A stretch of DNA of 64,000 nucleotides from Algoriphagus boseongensis (GCF_004362805.1 NZ_SNYF01000008.1:310001-374000); one strand, 5' to 3'. Counted from the stretch's first letter, positions 25,457-36,031 are shown. A program made the numbers and translations. The notes: a model not told the origin generated them from the sequence alone.

Positions 25457-26434
25457 TTACTCATTTTCTGGAGATTCCGCTGCAAATATTTTCCTTCGAT
25501 TCTCCCGTTCTTTTGCCTTTTCTTCTGCCAGATCTAGACTGACATTGACTTCAAAACATACCAGTACGATCATCGAGGTAATGAATAGCCAAAGCATCAG
25601 GGCAATTAGAGTTCCGATCGATCCGTAAAGCTTATTGTAGCTGGCGAAATTTTCCAGATAAAAAATAAATCCATAAAAACCCAAAGTGATCAATAATCCA
25701 GAGAGTTGAGCGCCAATGGAAAAGAAATGCCATTTGTCATGGACTGCCGGGGCAAATCTGAAGATGAATGCTGAAGTCATGTAAAAAACTGCCAATAGAA
25801 TCAAAAACTTCAAGGTATTGAACAGAAAAATCATGAAGCTGCTATTGAAAACCTGAAGCTCGTCAAGCCTTGAAATCAAGATGCTACCAAAGATCATTAC
25901 GGTGCTGGCAGCTATAATCGTCACCACAAGCATAGTTACTATGGCAATCGCAATCATCCTAGTGCCCATAAATCCTCGGTTTTCTTTCGTTTTATACACA
26001 GAATTAAAGGAATCCATCATGGAAACTACCCCTTGGGTGGAGGCAAAAAGTGCAAAGAAGAAACCGAATGACAACAAGCTCTGCCTAGGCCTGGACACAA
26101 TGTCCATAATGGTGGTGTCAATATTTTCGTAGATATCCTGTGGAATGATACTTTGTACAAAGGATAAAATATTCTCTGTGGTAATTACCGGAAATAAATC
26201 TTGGAGGTATGGAACAAGATTCAATAGAAAAAGTAGGAGAGGAAATAAGGCAATCGTATAACTGAAGGCCATTGAACCAGCCCGCTCGTTGATATCGTCT
26301 TTTTTAAGCTGCTGAATAAAAATCCTTGTGACATCGTATAGATTCTTGTCAGGATGCCCAAAATGAATCTTTTTGAGTTGCCTTGCTTTAAGCTGTAGAC
26401 GAAGTCGATATTTGAAAATCTTTTCTTTTACCAC
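25457..26434 (-). CDS. YihY/BrkB family inner-membrane protein
   Basis: A 325-residue protein with about six transmembrane segments. It has the family features: DINERAGSMAFSYTIALFPL after a cytoplasmic N-terminus, and IVSRPRQSLLSFGFFFALFA. ASTQGVVSMMDSFNSVYKTK, and YNKLYGSIGTLIALMLWLF near the end, complete the set. Members were once called ribonuclease BN by mistake; the actual function is unsettled. It is the last of a minus-strand run with the thioesterase and MltG genes, spaced only 12 bp from the thioesterase. Confidence 0.9.
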   Translation of the reverse strand: MVKEKIFKYRLRLQLKARQLKKIHFGHPDKNLYDVTRIFIQQLKKDDINERAGSMAFSYTIALFPLLLFLLNLVPYLQDLFPVITTENILSFVQSIIPQDIYENIDTTIMDIVSRPRQSLLSFGFFFALFASTQGVVSMMDSFNSVYKTKENRGFMGTRMIAIAIVTMLVVTIIAASTVMIFGSILISRLDELQVFNSSFMIFLFNTLKFLILLAVFYMTSAFIFRFAPAVHDKWHFFSIGAQLSGLLITLGFYGFIFYLENFASYNKLYGSIGTLIALMLWLFITSMIVLVCFEVNVSLDLAEEKAKERENRRKIFAAESPENE

Positions 26435-26446
26435 CTGAATAAGACT

Positions 26447-26851
26447 CTAAAAATAGGGTTTCATTAAAGCTAGTAAATTTCCCGGGGGGCGAGTGGGTTG
26501 ATGGGTATCTTTTTTCAGAAATGCCAAGGTGGTCCAACCTTCAGTGATCAATTCATTGGACTCATTAAAAACTTGGTATTCAAAGCGGATTTTCACTCCT
26601 GGCATTTCGGGAATTACCGTCTTGATCGTCAAGAGCTCGTCATATTTTCCTGGCTTGAAGTAACGAAAATGACTTTCCAAAACCGGCATCATTATCCCTC
26701 CCTCTTCCATTTCCTTATAGGAAAAATTAGCCGAGCGCATGGCTTCTACGCGAGCCACCTCAAAGTACATCGCGTAATTTCCGTAATACACGTACCCCAT
26801 TTGGTCGGTTTCGGCGTATCGTACTCGGATTTGAGTTTCAGCTTGAAACAT
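26447..26851 (-). CDS. Acyl-CoA thioesterase, YbgC/4HBT family
   Basis: The start is set at ATG 26851 (MFQAETQIRVRYAETDQMG), one base after the mltG stop; the longer frame from 26914 would lie inside mltG. It is a 134-residue hot-dog-fold protein with the 4HBT signature RYAETDQMGYVYYGNYAMYF, including the catalytic-type Asp, and EVARVEAMR. It hydrolyses acyl-CoA thioesters; the substrate is not evident. It is co-transcribed with mltG upstream and the yihY-like gene downstream. Confidence 0.9.
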   Translation of the reverse strand: MFQAETQIRVRYAETDQMGYVYYGNYAMYFEVARVEAMRSANFSYKEMEEGGIMMPVLESHFRYFKPGKYDELLTIKTVIPEMPGVKIRFEYQVFNESNELITEGWTTLAFLKKDTHQPTRPPGNLLALMKPYF

Positions 26852-26852
26852 G

Positions 26853-27896
26853 CTAGTAGATTTTTGCTGCATTAAGGGCAGATTGGTATCTCCGGGCATT
26901 GGCCAGGTGCTCATTATAGGTTACAGCGAAAGCATGGTAACCTGAAAAATCCTCCTTGGCGCAGAAATACATGTAGTTGTGTTTTTCAGCGTTTAAGACT
27001 GCATTTAATGAATTGATATCCGGAAGATTAATTGGTCCTGGAGGTAAGCCGGTGTATTTGTAGGTATTGTATGGGCTGTCTATTTCTTTGTGAATATTCA
27101 AAATCCGCTTTAGCGTAAAATCTCCCGTAGCATAAACTAAAGTGGGATCGGCTTGCAAAGCCATTCCTATTTTCATCCGGTTCAAATACACTCCGGCAAT
27201 TTTTGCCCGCTCGTCTGCTTTTTGACTTTCTGCCTGTACGATCGAGGCCAAGGTACTAACTTCCTTTTGGGTCAATCCTAAAGCCTGAGCTTTTTGCTTT
27301 CTTTCATCCGTCCAAAAAGATTGGTATTCTTTATACATACGATCAAAAAGTCCATCCGCACTGGTATTCCACCAAAGTTCGTAGGTGTTGGGGATAAACA
27401 TGGAAATGACCGTCTCCTCATCAAAATCAAACTTTCGGATATAGACCGAATCTTGAAGCAAATTGAGGAATTGATCCTTGGTCACTTCAAGGTTTGCAGT
27501 AATTTTTTCTGCCAAATCCTCCTTTGTTCGGATGTTATTGAAAGTGACTTTTACCGGGATTTGATCCCCTGACCTGAGCATACGCACTAGGTCCAGATTA
27601 CTCATTTTGGGCTCGATTTTGTATAAACCCGGTTTTACAGCTTCCTGATAGTCTAGAACCTTAGACACGAAACTGAAGCTAAGCGCATCATTGATGACTT
27701 TGTCGTCGTAAAGTTGATCCACCACGTTCTTGAAAACTGAATTAGTGGGGATCTTCAGGATATAAGGCTGATCGAACTCTACCAGTGTATTCGGGCTAAA
27801 AAATACCTGATAGAAATAAAAGGTCAGGGAAATCGCCAATACCGAGGCCGAAATCAAAAGGATCAGCAGAAATTTTTTCCGTTTTTCAAGTTGCAT
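26853..27896 (-). CDS. mltG: Endolytic murein transglycosylase MltG
   Basis: Starts at ATG 27896 (MQLEKRKKFLLILLISASVL), with an N-terminal membrane anchor, then a LysM-like region and the YceG catalytic domain. Family motifs are visible: STLASIVQAESQKADERAKI with the catalytic Glu, AGVYLNRMKIGMALQADPTL and YNTYKYTGLPPGPINLP. MltG cuts nascent glycan strands at the inner membrane and so sets glycan length. At 347 residues the length is typical. The thioesterase start follows after one base. Confidence 0.93.
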   Translation of the reverse strand: MQLEKRKKFLLILLISASVLAISLTFYFYQVFFSPNTLVEFDQPYILKIPTNSVFKNVVDQLYDDKVINDALSFSFVSKVLDYQEAVKPGLYKIEPKMSNLDLVRMLRSGDQIPVKVTFNNIRTKEDLAEKITANLEVTKDQFLNLLQDSVYIRKFDFDEETVISMFIPNTYELWWNTSADGLFDRMYKEYQSFWTDERKQKAQALGLTQKEVSTLASIVQAESQKADERAKIAGVYLNRMKIGMALQADPTLVYATGDFTLKRILNIHKEIDSPYNTYKYTGLPPGPINLPDINSLNAVLNAEKHNYMYFCAKEDFSGYHAFAVTYNEHLANARRYQSALNAAKIY

Positions 27897-28082
27897 AAGG
27901 GACAAAAATAGGAAAGGTTGAGGAAAATCTTTCTGGAAAAAAGCCGTCCAGAAATCTAATTGATGTTAAACTTCACGCCAATTAGTTGATTTACTTAGGT
28001 TTTTCTCTGAATTCTTGGTTGTAGCTCTTTCTTTTCTCGAAAACTTTCGATTTTAAATCCAAAAATTTTAGGTTCGCAAACC

Positions 28083-28502
28083 ATGAAATCTATCTCCGTC
28101 ACCTGCGCCATTATAATTCACCAAGGGAAGATTTTAGCTGCTAGGCGCAGTCAAACAATGGATTTATCAGGGAAATGGGAGTTTCCGGGTGGAAAAATGG
28201 AAGAAGATGAAGAAGCTGAGGATTGCCTGATCCGAGAGATTCTTGAAGAGTTGGGAATTACTATCATTTCTTTAAAAGCTCTCACTCCAGTGAATTATTC
28301 CTATCCAACCAAAACTATCCGCTTGATCCCATTTTTGTGTTCTTGGGAAAGTGGGGAAATCTCTCTTTTGGAACATGAACAAGTCTGTTGGCTGGAGAAA
28401 AAAGACCTTTTTTCATTGGATTGGGCGGAGGCAGATCTTCCAATTGTGCACGAATTGCAAGAAAATTGGGTTAAGCTTGTAGGACAAACAGAAAGAAACT
28501 AG
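28083..28502 (+). CDS. (d)NTP pyrophosphohydrolase, MutT-like NUDIX
   Basis: A 139-residue NUDIX protein. The NUDIX box is complete: GGKMEEDEEAEDCLIREI followed by LEELGI. The opening SVTCAIIIHQGKILAARRSQ and GKWEFPGG are typical of MutT/8-oxo-dGTP diphosphatases, which clean oxidised nucleotides from the pool. The substrate is inferred from family similarity. It begins a short operon; the Sua5/YrdC gene starts 2 bp after its stop. Confidence 0.9.
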   Translation: MKSISVTCAIIIHQGKILAARRSQTMDLSGKWEFPGGKMEEDEEAEDCLIREILEELGITIISLKALTPVNYSYPTKTIRLIPFLCSWESGEISLLEHEQVCWLEKKDLFSLDWAEADLPIVHELQENWVKLVGQTERN

Positions 28503-28504
28503 TC

Positions 28505-29131
28505 ATGGCCGAGTTTATTAGGCTTTACGAAGAAAATCCTGAACCCAGACGGGTCAGGCAGATTGTGGAAATCCTCCGAAATGGGGGAGTAATCATCTAT
28601 CCCACCGATACCGTGTATGGGATGGGTTGCGACATCACCAATCAAAAAGCGGTAGAAAAGATCTGCAAAATCAAAGGTATAAATCCTAAAAAGCACAACT
28701 TTTCCTTTGTTTGTGCGGATTTGAGCAATATTTCTCAATACACGCGGGTGATCACCAAACCGGTGTTTAAAATGATGAAAAAGGGTCTTCCCGGACCTTT
28801 CACCTTTATTTTGGAGGCAAGTTCACAAGTACCGAAAATCCTACATAGCAATAAAAAAACGGTAGGTATCCGGGTTCCTAATCATGGAGTGCCTAGGGCA
28901 ATTGTCGAGGAATTGGGTCAACCTATCCTTTCTACCTCCATACATGATGAAGATGAAATCATTGAATACAGCACGGATCCTGAATTGATATTTGAAAAAT
29001 ATCAAAACCTTGTGGACGTAGTGATAGACGGTGGATATGGATCAAATATTCCTTCAACGATTTTGGACTGCACCGGAGATGAGGTGTTGGTAATCAGGGA
29101 AGGCTTGGGTCAGGTGGAGGAGATTCTTTAA
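28505..29131 (+). CDS. L-threonylcarbamoyladenylate synthase (Sua5/YciO/YrdC)
   Basis: A 208-residue YrdC-fold protein with GGVIIYPTDTVYGMGCD at the N-terminus, then a KIKG-containing segment (ICKIKGINPKKHNFSFVC). LPGPFTFILEA, VGIRVPNH and PILSTSIHDEDE complete the nucleotide and carbamate pocket. It makes threonylcarbamoyl-AMP for the t6A modification of tRNA; TsaD, the transferase of the same pathway, is at 52596. The sequence looks closest to the YciO/TsaC branch and lacks the extra Sua5 domain. It is co-transcribed with the NUDIX gene. Confidence 0.9.
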   Translation: MAEFIRLYEENPEPRRVRQIVEILRNGGVIIYPTDTVYGMGCDITNQKAVEKICKIKGINPKKHNFSFVCADLSNISQYTRVITKPVFKMMKKGLPGPFTFILEASSQVPKILHSNKKTVGIRVPNHGVPRAIVEELGQPILSTSIHDEDEIIEYSTDPELIFEKYQNLVDVVIDGGYGSNIPSTILDCTGDEVLVIREGLGQVEEIL

Positions 29132-29171
29132 TAGATATAAGAAGCAAGACGTAAGACTTTAGATATAAGAA
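29132..29171. repeat. Short direct repeat in intergenic spacer
   Basis: TAGATATAAGAA occurs twice, 16 bases apart, around AAGACGTAAGAC. This looks like a fragment of a dispersed intergenic repeat in the 147-bp spacer before the WbqC gene. Confidence 0.45.
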
Positions 29172-29278
29172 AATAGAAGTTTGAGAAAAGGATCTATTTC
29201 GTTTCATAGGAGGAGTCCCTAAGCCTAATATGGACCTTTTTACAAGAGAATTCTCAATAACCAGTAACTATCAGTTTC

Positions 29279-29902
29279 TTGAAAAGAGTAGCAATCGATT
29301 TACATTATTTGCCAACCTTGGAGTTCTTTTCGGCTATCTACGATGCTGAGGAAGTCCTGCTTTTTCCAAAGGATTTATACCAAAGGCAATCCTTTTTAAA
29401 CCGGACAAAAATCCTTCTAGCCAATAAAGTGGAAACCTTGAGCATTCCTATCAAAGGGAGGAGACCAAGGATTCCTATGGATCAGGTGAAAATCGATTTT
29501 TCTCAAAAATGGCAGGCAATTCACCTGAGAGGAATTCAAAGTGCCTATGGGAAGGCACCTTTTTTTGAATATTTCTTTCCCTATTTTGAACCTATATTTC
29601 AAGAGCAGGAAGAAAGTCTTTGGAAATTCAATCTGGAATTGCTGACAATCTGTCTTAAACTTTTGAGATGGCCTGTCAGACTTGTCTCGGTTGAAAAAGG
29701 TGAAGATTCAATTGAATATCTGGATATAAGGGGGCAAATCACGCCGGGGAGGCCGTTTTTGGAGAGAAACTTTTACCGTCCACAACCTTATCCCCAGCTT
29801 TTTGGCTTAGACTTTGAACCCAACCTGAGCATTCTGGATTTGTTGTTTTGCCTAGGGCCAGAGGCTGGGACAAGTTTAAAAAACTCGGCAAAAAAAGAAT
29901 GA
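29279..29902 (+). CDS. WbqC family protein
   Basis: A TTG start at 29279 is needed: the frame is closed 21 bp upstream and no ATG lies near, while the family opening (KRVAIDLHYLPTLEFFSAI) begins directly after it. Further family features are LYQRQSFLNRTKILLANKV, LSIPIKGRRPRIPMD and FQEQEESLWKFNLELL. WbqC proteins are linked to surface polysaccharide or sugar modification, and their exact chemistry is not settled. At 207 residues it is a normal length. Confidence 0.85.
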   Translation: MKRVAIDLHYLPTLEFFSAIYDAEEVLLFPKDLYQRQSFLNRTKILLANKVETLSIPIKGRRPRIPMDQVKIDFSQKWQAIHLRGIQSAYGKAPFFEYFFPYFEPIFQEQEESLWKFNLELLTICLKLLRWPVRLVSVEKGEDSIEYLDIRGQITPGRPFLERNFYRPQPYPQLFGLDFEPNLSILDLLFCLGPEAGTSLKNSAKKE

Positions 29903-29983
29903 ACAATCGTTAAAAGGATTGTGTTTTTAAAACAAATTCGGTAACATACGTACAGATTTATTATACAATCAGAAAGGAATTAA

Positions 29984-32515
29984 ATGGAAGCAAAATTTTC
30001 AAATAGGGTCAAAGAGGTGATCTCTCTCAGTCGCGAAGAAGCTCTTCGTCTGGGGCATGATTACATTGGCACAGAGCACCTCTTGCTAGGGATGATTCGA
30101 GAGGGGGAAGGTGTAGCTGTTTCCATTCTTAAAAAACTGGGCGTACCTCTGGACGAGTTGCGCAATGCTATTGAGCGGGCTGTGAAAGGCACTGCAAATC
30201 ACAATGTGAAAAACATGGCCAATATTCCATTGACCAGACAATCAGAAAAAGTATTGAAAATCACTTATCTGGAAGCCAAGATATTCAAGAGCCAATTAAT
30301 CGGTACCGAACATCTTTTGCTTTCTATCCTTCGTGATGAAGACAATATTGCCACTCAGATTCTGAACAAATTTGAGATAGGATACGACACAATTAAAGAT
30401 ATGCTGGAAATGCAATCTGATCCAGGAGCAGCTCCAAGAGCCAAGGCTGAAGCTGAGGATGGAGATGATGATGGTTCAAAACTATTCGGTTCCTCAAATC
30501 CAGGTGGAGGATCTTCCAAGCCAGGTGCAGAAAAATCCCGTACTCCTGTGCTAGATAATTTTGGTCGTGATTTGACCAAAATGGCTGAAGAAGATAAGTT
30601 GGATCCAATTATTGGTCGTGAGAAGGAAATTGAGCGAGTAGCTCAGATTCTTTCCAGAAGAAAGAAAAACAACCCAATTCTTATCGGTGAACCCGGAGTT
30701 GGTAAAACTGCTATCGCTGAAGGTTTGGCGCTAAGAATCGTTCAAAAGAAAGTTTCTAGAGTCTTGTTCAACAAGCGAGTGGTGACTTTGGATTTGGCAT
30801 CTTTGGTCGCGGGTACCAAATACAGAGGTCAGTTTGAGGAGAGAATGAAAGCAGTGATGAACGAGCTGGAGAAATCTCCAAACGTGATCTTGTTCATTGA
30901 TGAGTTGCATACCATAGTTGGAGCAGGTGGAGCTTCTGGTTCTCTCGATGCTTCCAACATGTTCAAACCTGCTTTGGCGAGGGGAGAAATTCAATGTATT
31001 GGTGCTACCACTTTGGATGAATACCGTCAGTACATTGAAAAAGACGGAGCTTTGGCTAGACGTTTCCAAATGGTAATGGTAGATGCCACTTCACCTGAGG
31101 AGACAATTCAGATTTTGAACAACATCAAGGATAAATACGAGGATCATCATAACGTAAACTATACCGATGCGGCGATTGATGCCTGCGTGAAATTATCAGA
31201 TCGATACATTTCAGATCGTTTCTTACCGGATAAGGCTATTGATATCTTGGATGAAGCAGGTGCCAGAGTCCATATCAACAATATTCACGTTCCTGAGGAA
31301 ATTCTAAAGCTTGAAGCTGAAGTAGAAAATATCAAAGCGGAGAAAAACCGTGTGGTAAAATCCCAGAAGTATGAGGAAGCTGCTCAGTTAAGAGACAAGG
31401 AAAAGAAATTACTGGAGCAGCTTGAGGTTGCAAAAGCGAAATGGGAGGAAGATAGCAAGTCCAAGAGATTCACAGTGGATGAGGATAATGTTGCAGAAGT
31501 AATTGCAATGATGACAGGAATCCCTGCGAAGAGAATTGCTCAGAATGAGGGCAACAAGCTCTTGAACATGGGTGAGGAACTCAAAGGAAAAGTTATCGGT
31601 CAGGAAGAAGCTATCAAAAAATTAACCAAGGCAATTCAGAGAACACGTGTCGGTTTGAAGGATCCTAAAAAACCAATTGGTTCATTCATTTTCTTAGGAC
31701 CAACCGGTGTAGGTAAGACTGAATTGGCTAAAACTTTGGCAAATTACCTATTTGACAAAGAAGATGCTTTGATTAGAATTGACATGTCGGAATACATGGA
31801 GAAATTCTCCGTATCCCGACTGGTTGGAGCGCCTCCAGGCTACGTAGGTTATGAAGAAGGTGGTCAATTGACAGAAAAAGTCCGAAGAAAGCCATATTCT
31901 GTGGTTCTTTTGGATGAGATCGAAAAAGCTCACCCAGATGTCTTCAACATACTTCTTCAAGTACTTGACGATGGTATTCTGACTGATGGATTGGGTAGAC
32001 GAGTTGATTTTAGAAATACAATCATCATCATGACTTCCAATATTGGCGTTCGTGATTTGAAAGACTTCGGAGCTGGAATTGGTTTTTCTAACAAGGCTAA
32101 GCAGGAAAACATGGATGACATCATGAAGTCAACCATTCAATCTGCTTTGAAAAAGGCTTTCAGTCCTGAATTCCTGAACCGTCTGGATGATGTAGTGGTA
32201 TTTAATTCTTTGAGCAAGGAAGATATCTTCAAAATTATCGATATCAGTTTGGGCAAGTTGTTCCGAAGAATCACCGAATTGGGCTATAAGATCGAACTCA
32301 CTGAAAAGGCTAAAGAATTCCTAGCTGATAAGGGTTACGATCAACAATATGGTGCCAGACCACTGAATCGTGCGATCCAGAAATATTTGGAGGATGCTAT
32401 CGCAGAAGAAATTCTGAAAGGTGATTTATCCGAAGGAGATGTGATTACAGCGGATTATTCCGGTGAGGGTAGCGAGCTTTCGATTTCAGTTAAGAAAAAG
32501 GAAAAGGCTGATTAA
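29984..32515 (+). CDS. clpC: ATP-dependent Clp protease ATPase subunit ClpC
   Basis: An 843-residue Hsp100 unfoldase. It has two Clp_N repeats at 1-145 ([38 protein letters not shown]), AAA-1 with Walker A GEPGVGKT at ~235-242, and a UVR motif region at ~450-485 ([18 protein letters not shown]), which marks ClpC rather than ClpB. AAA-2 has GPTGVGKT at ~572-579, followed by a ClpB_D2-small C-terminus. With ClpP it degrades misfolded and regulated proteins in the cytosol. It is monocistronic with its own terminator. Confidence 0.96.
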   Translation: MEAKFSNRVKEVISLSREEALRLGHDYIGTEHLLLGMIREGEGVAVSILKKLGVPLDELRNAIERAVKGTANHNVKNMANIPLTRQSEKVLKITYLEAKIFKSQLIGTEHLLLSILRDEDNIATQILNKFEIGYDTIKDMLEMQSDPGAAPRAKAEAEDGDDDGSKLFGSSNPGGGSSKPGAEKSRTPVLDNFGRDLTKMAEEDKLDPIIGREKEIERVAQILSRRKKNNPILIGEPGVGKTAIAEGLALRIVQKKVSRVLFNKRVVTLDLASLVAGTKYRGQFEERMKAVMNELEKSPNVILFIDELHTIVGAGGASGSLDASNMFKPALARGEIQCIGATTLDEYRQYIEKDGALARRFQMVMVDATSPEETIQILNNIKDKYEDHHNVNYTDAAIDACVKLSDRYISDRFLPDKAIDILDEAGARVHINNIHVPEEILKLEAEVENIKAEKNRVVKSQKYEEAAQLRDKEKKLLEQLEVAKAKWEEDSKSKRFTVDEDNVAEVIAMMTGIPAKRIAQNEGNKLLNMGEELKGKVIGQEEAIKKLTKAIQRTRVGLKDPKKPIGSFIFLGPTGVGKTELAKTLANYLFDKEDALIRIDMSEYMEKFSVSRLVGAPPGYVGYEEGGQLTEKVRRKPYSVVLLDEIEKAHPDVFNILLQVLDDGILTDGLGRRVDFRNTIIIMTSNIGVRDLKDFGAGIGFSNKAKQENMDDIMKSTIQSALKKAFSPEFLNRLDDVVVFNSLSKEDIFKIIDISLGKLFRRITELGYKIELTEKAKEFLADKGYDQQYGARPLNRAIQKYLEDAIAEEILKGDLSEGDVITADYSGEGSELSISVKKKEKAD

Positions 32516-32535
32516 GCTGATTTATCTTAAATAAT

Positions 32536-32577
32536 AGAAGGCCTCGATAATCGTCGAGGCCTTTCCTTTTTACGGCT
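32536..32577 (+). terminator. Intrinsic terminator of clpC
   Basis: The stem AGGCCTCGA/TCGAGGCCT with a short loop is followed by a T-rich tract. It lies between clpC and the convergent MBL gene and may serve both. Confidence 0.8.
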
Positions 32578-32588
32578 GTTTTTCAAGA

Positions 32589-33989
32589 TTAAATCCCTTC
32601 AAAGAGAACAAATGATTCCAAATATTGAGGAATTGTCACGTTCCAGCCCATCTCGCTTTTCAACTTAAAAGCCAAGGCTTCTGAACTCTCTTTTTCTCCA
32701 TGAATGACAAAGGTCATCTTGGGTTTGTCGCAAAATCCCTCTGCCCAATCCATTAATTCGTCCTGATCTGCATGGGCTGAAAGTCCTTCAATCTGGTAGA
32801 TTTTAGCCTTTACCGAAACTTCAATTCCATAAATTCTAACTGATTCTTCCCCGTCAAGCAGCCTTCTGCCTCTTGTTCCTTCAGCTTGGTAGCCTACTAC
32901 GATAATCCCGTTTTTTTCTTCAGGAAGGTGATGAAATAAATGGTGCAACACCCTTCCCCCAGTAGCCATACCGCTTGCAGAGATGATGATGGCTTTGCCT
33001 CGATACTCATTCAAAGACATGGACTGTTCCTGCTTTTGGAAATAATGAAGATTGGGGTGCTTAAAGGCATGCTGATCATCATCCTCCAGCATGGCAGAAA
33101 GCCTATGATCCTTATGAAAATCCAAATAAAGCTTTGTCGCATCAATCGCCATTGGACTATCCACAAAAATGGGAGCTTTAGGAATTTTTCCTTTTTCCAT
33201 CAATTGGTAGAGATGATACATGATCAATTGGGTTCTGCCAACTGCAAAAGCAGGAATTATAGCCAACCCATTTCGATCAAAAACATCCAAAATAGCCCTA
33301 GCTAATTCATCTTCAGGTTTATTGGTTGGGGCTTTTCGGTCGCCATAGGTTGACTCTATCCAAAGAATATCAGCCTTGGGAATTCGGGTAGGGGGATACA
33401 TGATGGGATCGTGATATCTGCCCAAATCTCCAGAAAAAACAAGCTTTTTGGTTTGCTGGTCTCCTTGGATTACGATTTTCACAATGGCTGCTCCAAGAAT
33501 ATGCCCGGCATAGTAGTAGGTGACTTTAACTCTGTCTGAAATAGAAAATGGTGTTTCAAAGGGTTGAGGAACCAAAAGTGGAAAAACAGCTTCTGCATCT
33601 TCCATGGTATAAAGAGGTTGAGGGTCTTCATGCTTTGAATACCCTTTTTTTCTTGCGTATTCTGCTTCTTCTTCTTGGAGTTTCCCGGAATCCAGCAAAA
33701 GAATTTTAGCTAATTCCGCAGTAGCTTCTGTGCAATAAATAGGCCCCCGGAATCCCTGTTTGACGATTTTAGGTAGATAGCCAATGTGGTCCAAATGGCC
33801 ATGAGTCAGAACGATAGCTTCCATTTCATCAACCGGCATGGGGAATTTATCCCAGTTTCGCGCTCTCAATTCACGCGGACCTTGAAAAAGTCCACAATCC
33901 ACCAAAAATTCAAAATTCCCCAAATCGATTAGGTATTTGGAACCAGTGACTGCTCCTGAGCCTCCTAAAAACTTTACGTTAACATTCAT
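32589..33989 (-). CDS. MBL-fold / beta-CASP RNA-processing metallohydrolase
   Basis: A 466-residue protein beginning MNVNVKFLGGSGAVTGSKYL. Metallo-beta-lactamase motif 2, LTHGHLDHIGYLP, supplies zinc ligands, and later YYAGHILGAAIVKI and LVFSGDLGRY supply others. The beta-CASP domain follows (AFAVGRTQLIMYHL, IIISASGMATGGRVLHHL), then the RMMBL end with GLSAHADQDELMDW and FVIHGEKESSEAL. Homologues are CPSF73-like RNases. It stands alone and is convergent with clpC. Confidence 0.92.
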   Translation of the reverse strand: MNVNVKFLGGSGAVTGSKYLIDLGNFEFLVDCGLFQGPRELRARNWDKFPMPVDEMEAIVLTHGHLDHIGYLPKIVKQGFRGPIYCTEATAELAKILLLDSGKLQEEEAEYARKKGYSKHEDPQPLYTMEDAEAVFPLLVPQPFETPFSISDRVKVTYYYAGHILGAAIVKIVIQGDQQTKKLVFSGDLGRYHDPIMYPPTRIPKADILWIESTYGDRKAPTNKPEDELARAILDVFDRNGLAIIPAFAVGRTQLIMYHLYQLMEKGKIPKAPIFVDSPMAIDATKLYLDFHKDHRLSAMLEDDDQHAFKHPNLHYFQKQEQSMSLNEYRGKAIIISASGMATGGRVLHHLFHHLPEEKNGIIVVGYQAEGTRGRRLLDGEESVRIYGIEVSVKAKIYQIEGLSAHADQDELMDWAEGFCDKPKMTFVIHGEKESSEALAFKLKSEMGWNVTIPQYLESFVLFEGI

Positions 33990-34017
33990 TTTCTCAATAG
34001 TTATTACACTAGAAGGT

Positions 34018-34052
34018 ACAAAAAAAGAGGCACCTTAGGAGTGCCTCTTGGA
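34018..34052 (-). terminator. Intrinsic terminator of the PspC-domain gene
   Basis: Read on the minus strand, AAGAGGCACTCC/GGAGTGCCTCTT-type arms form a stem followed by a run of T, directly downstream of the gene ending at 34076. Confidence 0.8.
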
Positions 34053-34075
34053 GATAAATTAAATCTGCTTGGGAT

Positions 34076-36031
34076 TTAATCTTTCATAAAAAATGAATCC
34101 TTGAACTTCTCTTTAGATAGACTGTCCAAATTAGCTTTGGTCAGTGAATCCATTTTTGCATTTTCTTCTTCCCAATCATCCCAATCTGAATTTTCTGATT
34201 TTCTATCTGGACAAGTCAGGCAGATCAAGCCGGCTTGATTGAATACCCAAACTGCCTCAGGACGGACATCGGAAGATCTATAGCCATTGGCGTAAATGGT
34301 GCTTCGGAGAATTTCAAGAAGGGATCGCTCCATGATAAATGGCTTATCATAAGGGATTTTAAGCGTCAAGTTTATGCGCTGATCTCTGAAGACATCCAAA
34401 GAACTTAAATCATATCCTTCTTCGAAAGTGATCACAGAGTCTGCTACAGCGTAGGAATAGCTTAGTTTTTTGGCATTTTCCTGAGCCTCAGCTTTTGTTT
34501 TTCCTCTTGCTGAAAACTCCTGAACCAATACCACTACCGAATCAGCACTACCCTCAATTTTCAGGTTTGCCTTGTTGAACAATTCCTCGTCTTCGATATC
34601 ATTTGCTTTTAGAATCAATATTCCAGGACTTGTGGCGAGCTGTTCCACTTTTTCGAATTTGTTTTCTTCCTTAAACTGAGCAACAATCTTAGGGATTTGG
34701 AATGCTGCTATTCCTATACACAGAAGCCACAATCCAAGAGCCACCAATCCGAATCTTCCTCCGATCAGATTTTTCTGAGCCAGAACACTTAGTCCTAAAA
34801 GAAGAATCACAATTCCCGGGATGAAAATTAAACCCAAGGAGGCAACGACAAGCCAAATTGGAACTAGGTCAGTAAATAACTCTACCGGGAAATTATCCAT
34901 CCAAACTCGATAATCAGCATCAGTTACTCCGAAGTAAGCAAACAGGGCGATCAATGGAGCGATCGTCAATCCTAATCCAAGGAAGAAAATGATAAGGCCA
35001 AAGATGATCCGAATCACATGCGCAATCACTTTTCCCACTGGTCCCAAAGCTGAACCTATCGCATCAATGACTTGACCCAAAACTCTAAATGGAGTCATCA
35101 CGATTTTTCGTGCTGTTGATTCTGGTTGAGGGGGTACCGGGTTGATACTTTCTTTGATCGTGGAATCAATATTATCCAGGGTAATTTCTCCACCTTTCAT
35201 TTTTATTCGCTCAGTAATTGAACTGGCAACCGGAGTGATGATCCATAGAATCAGATAAATCAAAATCCCTGATCCACCTGCGAATGCAAGTACTAAAAAG
35301 GCTATTCGTACATAGAGAACTTCAATCCCGAAGTAGGCAGACAAGCCACTGGATACACCTCCTAGAACTTTATCATCCGGATTTCTAAACAGCTTTTTGA
35401 TGTTTTTATCCTCAATAACCTCATAGGAAACCGGAAGAATTATCCAGAGTACGATGTAGGCTACAAAGGCAAAAAAGCCAAAGCTCAGATTGATTTTGAA
35501 ATCATTGAATGGGAGAAAATCCAAGAATCCCAACTTGAAGTTTAGATGACCGCTGAAAAGCAAAAGGATTGCAATCAACCGGGTCCAAAGAGGATCAATA
35601 CTGAAATAGTTGGCTATTCCTGCGCAAACGCCACCCAAGATTTTCTTGTTTTCCAGACGCTTGAGTTTTTTGTACCCTCCGGTTTCACTTCCTGGAGGTG
35701 TCACATATTTGTAAAAATCATCTTGAGAGTAATTTTCTTCCTCCTTTACCTCAACTTCTTCTTCTTCGATGGAGGTGAAATCCGCGATGGTCCCCATTTT
35801 TTCAATGAGCTTATCCACGTTTTCAGCAGTGATGACTTGCTTGTTGTTTTTTAGGTTGGAAAGGAAAATTTCCGCAATACGATTTTCAATATCAGAGATG
35901 ATTTCCTTGCTGTCCTTATATCCTGAGAAGTGCTTATTGATCGCATCCAGGTATTTTCGTAGTGTATCGTATCCGTCTTCCTCGATGTGGAAGAGAATGC
36001 CACTAATATTAATGCTTATTGTCTTTTTCAT
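34076..36031 (-). CDS. Membrane protein with two PspC domains
   Basis: A 651-residue protein. The N-terminal ~100 residues are a cytoplasmic region (KKTISINISGILFHIEEDGY, LIEKMGTIADFTS). Two PspC domains then follow: KKILGGVCAGIANYFSIDP and DDKVLGGVSSGLSAYFGIE, each with paired membrane helices. Further membrane segments lie at ~330-470, followed by a C-terminal soluble domain probably outside the inner membrane (LEILRSTIYANGYRSSDVRP, GLICLTCPDRKSE). PspC proteins respond to envelope stress. The PadR repressor gene ends 30 bp upstream of its start, the common PadR-PspC arrangement, and probably controls it. Confidence 0.9.
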   Translation of the reverse strand: MKKTISINISGILFHIEEDGYDTLRKYLDAINKHFSGYKDSKEIISDIENRIAEIFLSNLKNNKQVITAENVDKLIEKMGTIADFTSIEEEEVEVKEEENYSQDDFYKYVTPPGSETGGYKKLKRLENKKILGGVCAGIANYFSIDPLWTRLIAILLLFSGHLNFKLGFLDFLPFNDFKINLSFGFFAFVAYIVLWIILPVSYEVIEDKNIKKLFRNPDDKVLGGVSSGLSAYFGIEVLYVRIAFLVLAFAGGSGILIYLILWIITPVASSITERIKMKGGEITLDNIDSTIKESINPVPPQPESTARKIVMTPFRVLGQVIDAIGSALGPVGKVIAHVIRIIFGLIIFFLGLGLTIAPLIALFAYFGVTDADYRVWMDNFPVELFTDLVPIWLVVASLGLIFIPGIVILLLGLSVLAQKNLIGGRFGLVALGLWLLCIGIAAFQIPKIVAQFKEENKFEKVEQLATSPGILILKANDIEDEELFNKANLKIEGSADSVVVLVQEFSARGKTKAEAQENAKKLSYSYAVADSVITFEEGYDLSSLDVFRDQRINLTLKIPYDKPFIMERSLLEILRSTIYANGYRSSDVRPEAVWVFNQAGLICLTCPDRKSENSDWDDWEEENAKMDSLTKANLDSLSKEKFKDSFFMKD